From Bacillota bacterium (GTDB lineage Bacteria; Bacillota; Sulfobacillia; RBS10-35; JAJYVM01), in contig JAJYVM010000272.1 in the NCBI GenBank assembly GCA_021792015.1, positions 1 through 5,592 of the forward strand: DNA of 5,592 bases, in the 5' to 3' direction. The notes under the pieces were generated by a model that saw only the letters and a list, made by a program, of their open reading frames with translations, was not told where the DNA came from and did not search any database. Positions 1-4,826 of the stretch are shown piece after piece (within the stretch, counting starts at the first letter, position 1; the number at the start of each line of letters is the position of its first letter). A program made the position numbers and the translations under genes.

Positions 1-1
1 G

Positions 2-1117
2 TTGCCGTTGGCCGCGCCATCCGCCGCGCCGCCCACCGCGCCATCCGCCGCGCCGCCCACCGCGCCATCCGCCGCGCCGCCCGCCGAGCCATCCATCGTG
101 CCATCCGTCGTGCCATCCGTCGTGCGGCCCATCGTGCCATCCGCCGCGCCGCGGTCGGCACCGGGGGGCTTGCCCGCCACGGCAGGGGACGCCTCACCGG
201 CCGTCGCTGCAGCCCCCGCCTCGCCGACGCACCGGGGCGGCCAGTCCGCATCCGCCAGTTCTGCTGGCTCCGCCGGTTCTGCCACCGGGCCGGGCGCCGC
301 CGGCCCCGCCTCCGCGTCCGGCCCCGCCTCCGCCCCCGCCCCCGCGTCGCCCCTTCCCGCCGTCGATGACAGCCGCCTGCCCACGCACATCGCCATCATC
401 ATGGACGGCAACGGCCGTTGGGCGCAGCGCCGCGGCCTGCCGCGCTCCGCCGGCCATCGCGCCGGCGTCCGCCCCGTGCGCGCCACCGTGGAGGCATGCG
501 GCGAGCTCGGCATCCGCGTGCTGACCCTCTACGCCTTCTCCACGGAGAACTGGAAGCGCCCGCGCCCGGAGGTCGACCTGCTGATGAGCCTGTGCGTCGA
601 GGTGCTCGACCGCGAGGTGGCCGAGCTGCATACAAAGGGCGTGCGCGTGCGCGGCATCGGCCGCCGCGACGGCCTGCCCGCGGCGGTGCGCGCCGCCCTC
701 AAGCGCGCCGAGGAGCGCACGGCGGGCAATCAGGGTCTGCAGCTGGTGCTTGCGCTTAACTACGGCGGCCGCCAGGAGGTGGTCGACGCCGCCCGCCGCC
801 TGGCTCGGGAGGTCCAGGCCGGCCGCCTGCGGCCCGAGGACATCGATGAGGACCGGTTGGCCGCATCCATGGACACGGCCGGCCTTCCGGAGCCCGACCT
901 GCTGATCCGCTGTGGCGGCGAGATGCGCCTGTCCAACTTCCTGCTCTGGGAATCCGCATACAGCGAGTTGCTCGTTACGCCCGTCCACTGGCCGGATTTC
1001 GGGCGCGCCGACCTCCTCGCCGCCGTCGCCGAGTTTCAGCGCCGCCAGCGCCGCTTCGGGGGCCTCGGGAGCACGCCGGGCGGGGCGCTGGGGGGGGCCG
1101 GCGATCCTCGCACTTAG
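2..1117 (+). CDS. uppS: Undecaprenyl (polyprenyl) diphosphate synthase with a long low-complexity N-terminal extension
   Basis: Cis-prenyltransferase that condenses isopentenyl diphosphate onto farnesyl diphosphate to make the C55 carrier lipid for peptidoglycan synthesis; cytosolic, membrane-associated. Counting from the TTG at 2, the family domain spans about residues 126-354: HIAIIMDGNGRWA with catalytic Asp135, GHRAG with His152, LYAFSTENW (176-184), NYGGR (253-257), and the IPP-binding stretch IRCGGE...RLSNF (302-313) ending in WPDF (330-333) and RRFGG (350-354). The usual IRTSGE/IRTGGE has Cys instead of Thr here. About 125 residues of Ala/Pro/Ser/Val sequence precede the domain, against some 20 in ordinary UppS. 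The only other ATG/GTG/TTG choices before the catalytic MDGN lie inside this stretch (last GTG at 134), and none has a Shine-Dalgarno. The real start may lie left of the window, so treat the gene as 5'-uncertain. Domain identity is sure; extension and start are not. Confidence 0.93.
   Translation: MPLAAPSAAPPTAPSAAPPTAPSAAPPAEPSIVPSVVPSVVRPIVPSAAPRSAPGGLPATAGDASPAVAAAPASPTHRGGQSASASSAGSAGSATGPGAAGPASASGPASAPAPASPLPAVDDSRLPTHIAIIMDGNGRWAQRRGLPRSAGHRAGVRPVRATVEACGELGIRVLTLYAFSTENWKRPRPEVDLLMSLCVEVLDREVAELHTKGVRVRGIGRRDGLPAAVRAALKRAEERTAGNQGLQLVLALNYGGRQEVVDAARRLAREVQAGRLRPEDIDEDRLAASMDTAGLPEPDLLIRCGGEMRLSNFLLWESAYSELLVTPVHWPDFGRADLLAAVAEFQRRQRRFGGLGSTPGGALGGAGDPRT
14..148 (+). repeat. In-frame 24-base / 12-base tandem repeat coding for P-S-x-x tetrapeptides
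   Basis: Three near-identical 24-base units at 14-37, 38-61 and 62-85 encode APSAAPPT (last residue Ala in the third). They are followed by 12-base units from 89 to 148 encoding PSIV, PSVV, PSVV, RPIV and PSAA. Every unit is a multiple of three, so copy-number change keeps the frame. It lies at the N-terminal end of the uppS reading frame. A further, less regular Ala/Ser/Gly/Pro stretch continues to about 360. Confidence 0.85.
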
Positions 1118-1169
1118 GACCGCCCGGACCGCCATCTTCAGCCGGCCGCTCGCCGCCCGCACCTTCACC

Positions 1170-1781
1170 GTGCTGGTCGGCGGGCCACTCATCGTACTCG
1201 CCGTCTACGCGGGCGGCTGGTGGCTGATCGGGGCGCTCGCGGCGATCTCCGGCGTCGGCTTCGCCGAGATCCTCTACCTTTATGGCCACGGCACCATGCC
1301 CGGCTTCGAGCGCCCCCTCGGCTACGGCGTGGGTTTTACGGCCGCGCTGCTCTACATACCCGTTCTTCTGGGCCACCTCTACCTGCTGCGCGCCGGCCCC
1401 GAGGGCCTGCTGCGCGCGCTCGTCACGCTGGCGGTGGTCTGGTCGACGGACGTGGTGGCCTTCTTCGCCGGCCGCTACCTCGGCCGCCATAAGCTGGCCC
1501 CGCGCCTGAGCCCCGGCAAGACCGTCGAGGGCGCGATCGCGGGCCTGGTGGCGGGCATGGCGGTGGCGGTGATCGGCTTCGGCCCCGCCGGCGCTCTCTT
1601 CGGCCTCACGGTCGCCATCGCCGCCGTCGTCGGCGACCTCTTCGAGTCCTGGCTGAAGCGGCGCGCCCGGGTGAAGGACTCCGGCACCATCCTCCCCGGC
1701 CACGGGGGTGTGCTCGATCGCTTCGACTCCCTCTTCCTGGCGGCGCCCGTGGCGTACTGGTTCCTGCGCCTGCACCTCTGA
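1170..1781 (+). CDS. cdsA: Phosphatidate cytidylyltransferase (CDP-diacylglycerol synthase), short form
   Basis: Converts phosphatidic acid and CTP to CDP-diacylglycerol, the precursor of anionic phospholipids; integral membrane enzyme. The C-terminal half carries the complete family signature at about residues 160-186 (nt 1647-1727): SWLKRRARVKDSG, then ILPGHGG, then LDRFD. Before it are VVWSTD and LSPGKTVEG, also typical. Hydrophobic segments alternate along the whole protein. With the GTG at 1170 it is 203 aa; the family is usually 260-280. Part of the shortfall is internal: between GYGVGF and TAALLYIP (nt about 1320-1350) roughly 40-50 residues, about two membrane spans, seem absent compared with B. 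subtilis CdsA as I recall it. The start is weak: the 1170 GTG has no Shine-Dalgarno and would cut the expected RTFTVLVGG beginning, and there is no ATG, GTG or TTG between it and the middle of uppS. The frame is open upstream through the uppS end. Product sure, start unsure. Confidence 0.85.
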   Translation: MLVGGPLIVLAVYAGGWWLIGALAAISGVGFAEILYLYGHGTMPGFERPLGYGVGFTAALLYIPVLLGHLYLLRAGPEGLLRALVTLAVVWSTDVVAFFAGRYLGRHKLAPRLSPGKTVEGAIAGLVAGMAVAVIGFGPAGALFGLTVAIAAVVGDLFESWLKRRARVKDSGTILPGHGGVLDRFDSLFLAAPVAYWFLRLHL

Positions 1782-1805
1782 CGCCCCCGCCCCGGCGCGG
1801 GCGGC

Positions 1806-2837
1806 TTGAGCCCCGCCTGGCGCCCCGTCGCCCTGGTCGCGACCGCCCTTCTCGCCCTGCTGCTGCTCGTCCGCGGCCTGCCGATCCTCGGGCCGTTCAT
1901 CCTGGGCGCCGTCGTCGCCATGCTGATCGAGCCCGCCGTGGCATGGCTGGAGCGCCGCGGCCTGCCACGCCCGTGGGCCGCCGGGCTGGCCCTGGGTACC
2001 GCTGCGCTCGGGGGCGCCACCCTGCTGGCGTGGGCCGTGGCGGCGTTGATCGCCGAGCTCGGGCGCCTGGCCTCGCGCCTGCCGGACCTGGAGGTGCTGG
2101 GCCAGCAGGTGGGCCGCACCCTGGCCGAGCTGGGCGCCGGCCTGCCCCCGGTCGCGCGCCGCCTGCTGGAGGCCGAGACGGAGCGCCTCTATGGCGAGAT
2201 CGGGCCGCTGGCGGGGCGGGCGGCCGTGGTCGTGCAGGCGTGGGCGTTCGGCGACGTCCCCCGCCAGCTTGTCGCATTGGGGGTCGCGTGCTTCTCGGCC
2301 TATTTTCTGTGCCGCGATCGCGTCGCGATCGCGGAAATTGCCGCCTCCAGCCTGCCTGCCCCGGTCGTGGCGCGCCTGCACCGGATCCAGCAGGCCGTCG
2401 CCGGCTCGGCGCGCGGCTTTGTGGGCGCGGAACTGCTCCTGGTCGGCGTCACCTTCGCCGCCACCGCCGCCGGCCTCGCCCTGATCGGCGCGCCCTACGT
2501 CCTTCTGGCGGCGGCGGGGGCGGCTCTGCTGGACCTGCTGCCCGTGATCGGGCCGTCCCTGATCTTCGTCCCCTGGGCCGCCTTTCTCTGGCTCGGCCAT
2601 GCCCCGGGCGCGGCCCTGGCCCTGCTGGCTGTCTGGGCCGCCGCCGCCCTGGCCCGCTGGGCGCTGACCCCCCATGTGCTGGGGCAGCGGGTGGGCCTGC
2701 ATCCCCTGCTGGCCCTGTTCTCCCTCTACGCCGGGGTGGGGCTCTTCGGTGTCGCCGGCCTGTTCTGGGGCCCCCTGGTCGCCGTGGTCGCCCAGGCCTC
2801 CCTGGGCCGCGGCACGCCGCCGCCGCGCCGGCCATAG
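1806..2837 (+). CDS. AI-2E family / YtvI-like integral membrane protein
   Basis: A 343-aa polytopic membrane protein of the AI-2E transporter family (PF01594), which includes the sporulation protein YtvI, TqsA and sodium/proton antiporter-like members; substrate cannot be told from sequence. Hydrophobic spans lie at about 8-21, 26-41, 57-84, 153-169, 205-228, 230-260, 266-286 and 299-331, with a soluble amphipathic stretch at about 85-150, as is usual. Family hallmarks are DLLPVIGPSLIFVPWA (243-258) and PHVLGQRVGLHPLLALFSLYAG (first residues 289-300) followed by GVAGLFWGP (315-323). Length fits the family. The TTG at 1806 is the only usual start before ATG 1920, which would delete the first span; it has no good Shine-Dalgarno. 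It lies 24 bases after the cdsA stop and in the same frame, so cotranscription and perhaps coupled translation are likely. Family confident; a role in sporulation or signalling is only a guess. Confidence 0.85.
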   Translation: MSPAWRPVALVATALLALLLLVRGLPILGPFILGAVVAMLIEPAVAWLERRGLPRPWAAGLALGTAALGGATLLAWAVAALIAELGRLASRLPDLEVLGQQVGRTLAELGAGLPPVARRLLEAETERLYGEIGPLAGRAAVVVQAWAFGDVPRQLVALGVACFSAYFLCRDRVAIAEIAASSLPAPVVARLHRIQQAVAGSARGFVGAELLLVGVTFAATAAGLALIGAPYVLLAAAGAALLDLLPVIGPSLIFVPWAAFLWLGHAPGAALALLAVWAAAALARWALTPHVLGQRVGLHPLLALFSLYAGVGLFGVAGLFWGPLVAVVAQASLGRGTPPPRRP

Positions 2838-2846
2838 GCTGGCCCT

Positions 2847-2854
2847 GGGGGTGA
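2847..2854 (+). promoter_or_regulatory. Strong Shine-Dalgarno deciding the TTG 2860 start
   Basis: GGGGGTGA differs by one base from GGAGGTGA, the complement of the 16S rRNA 3' end. The GGGGG core ends 8 bases before TTG 2860. The alternative GTG at 2851 overlaps the site and would not be served by it. Confidence 0.6.
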
Positions 2855-2859
2855 GGCAG

Positions 2860-3327
2860 TTGTCCTGGTACCGGGCGCCCGCGCAGCCGGACGCCGACCC
2901 CTCGGAGGTCCCCTTGCCGGCCCTGCCGCCGGCGCCACCGGCCGGCCTGGCGGCCTCGCTGCGGTCCTGCGTGGGCCGGCGCGTGACGCTGCTCTGGCGC
3001 TGCGGCCCCGCCGTCGCCAGCACGACGGGCTGGATCGTCAAGGCCGAGGGCGGGGTGGTGGAGGTGCGGGGGGCCATGCGGACCCTGGCCGAGGCCGTCG
3101 GACGCGTCTTCCGGCGCGGGACTTCCGTCATCGAGCTGAACACCGTGATCCCCGCGCGGAGCGTGTGCGCCCTGATCGAGGACGTGCCGCGGGGCGTGCA
3201 GGTGGCCGTGCCGCTCTATTTGCCGGGGCTTCGCCAGGCCCAGGTCGCGCCGCGCGAGGAGGCCCCGGCCGAGCGGCGGGGCATGGTGGTGGAGCTGGCG
3301 CCGCGGCGCCGGGCCGTGGGTGCGTAG
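2860..3327 (+). CDS. Hypothetical protein, 155 aa, possible small beta-barrel domain
   Basis: Family not recognised. I chose the TTG at 2860 because GGGGGTGA (2847-2854) matches 7 of 8 bases of the ideal Shine-Dalgarno at proper spacing; a GTG at 2851 in the same frame lies inside that site and would add three residues. Residues 1-30 are Pro/Ala-rich and probably disordered. Residues about 33-110 look like a compact alternating-strand domain: a CVGRRVTLLWR strand, a GWIVKAEGGVVEVRG hairpin, a helical stretch, then VIELNTVIPARSVCALIED. That pattern resembles small Sm-like or SH3-like barrels seen in short Firmicute proteins, but this is an impression only. The Arg/Ala-rich tail is probably flexible. 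There is no signal peptide or membrane span. It follows the AI-2E gene by 22 bases and is likely the last gene of the operon. Codon use matches its neighbours. Confidence 0.6.
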   Translation: MSWYRAPAQPDADPSEVPLPALPPAPPAGLAASLRSCVGRRVTLLWRCGPAVASTTGWIVKAEGGVVEVRGAMRTLAEAVGRVFRRGTSVIELNTVIPARSVCALIEDVPRGVQVAVPLYLPGLRQAQVAPREEAPAERRGMVVELAPRRRAVGA

Positions 3328-3351
3328 ATCCGGCAGGCGGGCCTCAGACGG

Positions 3352-3375
3352 CGACCGGGCCGCTGGCTGCGGTCG
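3352..3375. terminator. Hairpin in the gap between convergent genes, possible weak bidirectional terminator
   Basis: CGACCG (3352-3357) pairs with CGGTCG (3370-3375). Inside, after one bulged G, GGCC (3358-3361) pairs with GGCT (3365-3368) around a GCT loop, giving about ten base pairs. It sits between the stop at 3327 and the convergent stop at 3392. There is no T-run on either side, so intrinsic termination would be weak at best. A GC palindrome at about 3377-3391 abuts it. Confidence 0.3.
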
Positions 3376-3391
3376 ACCCCGGGGGCCCCGG

Positions 3392-3862
3392 CTACATAAG
3401 GTGCCTGCCGACCAGATTGGCGGACACGGGTGCCCGCCCGAGCGCGCGGGACCAGACGGACATCTGCCCCATGTGGTGGATCTCGTGCGCGATCACGTGC
3501 CGCAGGCCCTCGCCCACCAGGAGCCGGTACGGGCGCCCATCCTCGTAGGCGCCCTCCACCACCCGGGTATCCAGCTCCGGCCGCCAGGCGCGCACGAACG
3601 CCTCCACCTCCGGGCGGCAGCGTGCGGAAAGGGCCATGACCCGGGCCAGGCTGCCGAAATCCGCGAAATCGTTGGGCGCCGTCGCCACCGGCGTCAGGTC
3701 GGCGATCCACATCCGCTCGACCTCGACCACGTGGAACAGCGTGTGGAGGATGCTGCCGACGCCGCCCGTCCGGATGGCGAGCAGCTCGTCCTCCGGCACC
3801 TCCTGGCACCACCGGAACCAGTCGTCGCGCACCTGCCAGTTGTACCGGAAGAGGGTGAGCAT
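3392..3862 (-). CDS. DinB-family metal-binding protein
   Basis: A 156-aa four-helix-bundle protein of the DinB/YfiT superfamily, whose members bind a divalent metal through three histidines; some are thiol-dependent S-transferases or hydrolases, and many have no known reaction. The predicted triad is His44 (in LHTLFHVVEVE, with His40 as a less likely alternative), His126 and His130 in RHVIAHEIHHMGQM, the H-x3-H followed by GQ that marks the family. Length matches (150-170 aa). The ATG at 3862-3860 is supported by GAAGGA seven bases upstream on its strand and by the family-like beginning LFRYNWQVRDDWF. The open frame continues upstream of this Met but with no family similarity. The gene is a single unit, convergent with the hypothetical gene to its left and divergent from the riboswitch unit. 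No clear promoter was found for it. Family is sure; substrate unknown. Confidence 0.88.
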   Translation of the reverse strand: MLTLFRYNWQVRDDWFRWCQEVPEDELLAIRTGGVGSILHTLFHVVEVERMWIADLTPVATAPNDFADFGSLARVMALSARCRPEVEAFVRAWRPELDTRVVEGAYEDGRPYRLLVGEGLRHVIAHEIHHMGQMSVWSRALGRAPVSANLVGRHLM

Positions 3863-3869
3863 GCCCGCA

Positions 3870-3875
3870 TCCTTC
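3870..3875 (-). promoter_or_regulatory. Ribosome binding site of the DinB-family gene
   Basis: On the minus strand GAAGGA stands seven bases before the ATG at 3862. It fixes that Met as the start, against the longer open frame upstream. Confidence 0.6.
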
Positions 3876-3930
3876 GTGGCGGCCGGACGTGGGACCTGCG
3901 CCGCATCGTGCGCGGGCCCGACCGCCGTTG

Positions 3931-3936
3931 TATGAT
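3931..3936 (+). promoter_or_regulatory. Candidate -10 box of the riboswitch-phosphoesterase transcript
   Basis: TATGAT differs by one base from TATAAT and sits in the most AT-rich patch of the intergenic region. Transcription would begin at about 3942-3945, exactly where the proposed aptamer's 5' GG starts. No good -35 lies 16-18 bases upstream (about 3907-3913 is GTGCG-like). Confidence 0.45.
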
Positions 3937-3943
3937 TGGGGTT

Positions 3944-4011
3944 GGACAATGGAGCACTGACCCGCCGGCGTGGGTCCGGCATCATATGCGCAAAGGCGCT
4001 GATGGCTCCTG
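3944..4011 (+). ncRNA. Candidate fluoride riboswitch aptamer (crcB motif), variant with an inserted hairpin
   Basis: Seen in the sequence: helix P1 GGAGC (3951-3955) with GCTCC (4005-4009); helix P3 GCGC (3988-3991) with GCGC (3996-3999), loop AAAG; and TGATG (4000-4004) directly between P3 and P1. This register matches the Thermotoga petrophila fluoride aptamer as I recall it. A-U-G at 3949-3951 corresponds to A6-U7-G8 and UGAUG to U38-G42 (together holding the phosphates that bind the magnesium-fluoride cluster), and U4010 sits at the U48 position that pairs with A40. The pseudoknot would be GGACA (3944-3948) with TGACC (3958-3962), four pairs and one A-A mismatch. An extra hairpin GCCGG (3964-3968) with CCGGC (3976-3980) lies before the AT-rich linker 3981-3987. 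A competing hairpin (3959-3965 with 3970-3976) is possible. A riboswitch-like element is likely; the fluoride class is a good guess. Confidence 0.55.
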
Positions 4012-4039
4012 ACGGGACCAACCCGGCAGGAGCCTTTTT
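4004..4039 (+). terminator. Intrinsic terminator overlapping the aptamer closing helix
   Basis: GGCTCCTG (4004-4011) pairs perfectly with CAGGAGCC (4027-4034). The stem continues past one A-G mismatch with CGGG (4013-4016) and CCCG (4022-4025) around an ACCAA loop, then TTTTT at 4035-4039. The 5' arm contains the 3' strand of aptamer helix P1, so the two structures exclude each other: a folded aptamer would block the terminator and let transcription pass. It works on the + strand only, as there is no T-run on the other side. Confidence 0.9.
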
Positions 4040-4103
4040 CATTCGGGGAGGTTTGCGGCCGCCGGGCCGCGCACGCCGGGCAGCGGTCTGGCGTGAGCCG
4101 GAG

Positions 4104-4826
4104 GTGTGGACGATCCGCATCGCGCTGCTTGGCGACATCCATGGCAACCTCGCTGCCCTGGAGGCGGTGCTCGCCGACGTGGCCCGCGCCGGGGCCGATG
4201 CCCTGCTGTGCACGGGCGACCTGGTCAATTACGGCCCCGAGCCCGCCGCCGTCATCCGGCGCATCCAGGCGGCGGGCGCCGCCTGCGTGGTCGGCAACCA
4301 CGACCGGCTCCTGGCGCGCTGGCGGGGGCAACCCCTGGCCGCCCGCCCCGGGCGCGACATGGCCGTGGAAGAGGCGTGCCTGCGCTGGACGGCGTCACGC
4401 CTCGGGGAGGCCGACAGGGCCTGGCTGGGCGCCCTCCCGGAGCAGGTGGTCTGGGGTGTGCTGCTTGTCGTGCATGGCAGCCCGCGCTCGCCCGACGAGT
4501 ATGTGCGTCCCGATGCCGGCGCCCCGCTGTGGGCCGCGCTCGCCCAGGCCACCCGCGCTCGCCGCTGCACGGCCCTGGCCATGGGCCACACCCATCTCCC
4601 GCTCTGCAGGCGGGAGCACGGGGTCCAGTTTTTCAACCCTGGCAGCGTGGGCTGGCCGAAGGACGGTGACCCGCGGGCCGCATACGGCCTCCTCGGCCCG
4701 TCCGGCTTCGCCATCCGCCGGGTCGCGCACGACGCCGCCTCGGTGGCGGCCGCCATGCGCGCAGCGCGGCTGCCCGACGGGGTGGCGTCGGCAATCGCGG
4801 CGGGCGGACCTGCGCCGGGCGCGTGA
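4104..4826 (+). CDS. Calcineurin-like metallophosphoesterase (YfcE/MJ0936 type)
   Basis: Two-metal phosphodiesterase fold (Metallophos_2 group); members hydrolyse phosphodiester bonds, but the natural substrate is rarely known. Counting from the GTG at 4104 (240 aa), all metal-binding blocks are present: GDIHGN (Asp11, His13), TGDLVNYGPEP (Asp39), GNHD (Asn65, His66), VVHGSP (His124) and MGHTHLP (His162, His164), followed by FFNPGSVGWP (176-185), which closes the family's core. Length is normal; no signal peptide, so cytosolic. The GTG overlaps the sequence GGAGGTG (4100-4106) and so cannot use it. An ATC at 4113 sits eight bases after GGAGG and would give the family-typical beginning (M)RIALLGDIHGN. 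It is the first gene after the riboswitch-terminator and is followed at once, in the same frame, by the MutS-like gene; the two probably form one operon. Fold and active site confident, exact start and substrate not. Confidence 0.9.
   Translation: MWTIRIALLGDIHGNLAALEAVLADVARAGADALLCTGDLVNYGPEPAAVIRRIQAAGAACVVGNHDRLLARWRGQPLAARPGRDMAVEEACLRWTASRLGEADRAWLGALPEQVVWGVLLVVHGSPRSPDEYVRPDAGAPLWAALAQATRARRCTALAMGHTHLPLCRREHGVQFFNPGSVGWPKDGDPRAAYGLLGPSGFAIRRVAHDAASVAAAMRAARLPDGVASAIAAGGPAPGA

Noticed and set aside
14..148. CRISPR-like direct repeats at the left end
   Set aside because: Units are contiguous 12/24-mers with no unique spacers and stay in frame within a coding region.
194..1192. Minus-strand open frame opposite uppS
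   Set aside because: Lies over the conserved UppS motifs, and its own translation is compositionally biased and unlike any protein family.
975..3143. Very long open frame on the minus strand (about 720 codons) opposite cdsA and the AI-2E gene
   Set aside because: Low-complexity Gln/Gly/Ala/Arg-rich translation with no domain. It is the mirror of GC-rich codon bias on the real + strand genes, which carry clear family motifs.
3377..3391. GC palindrome just after the DinB-family stop as an intrinsic terminator
   Set aside because: There is almost no loop and no T-run on either strand; noted only as part of the convergent gap.
3999..4005. Hammerhead-like CTGATG core
   Set aside because: The required CUGANGA continuation and a GAAA partner are missing; the bases are better explained by the fluoride-type UGAUG linker.
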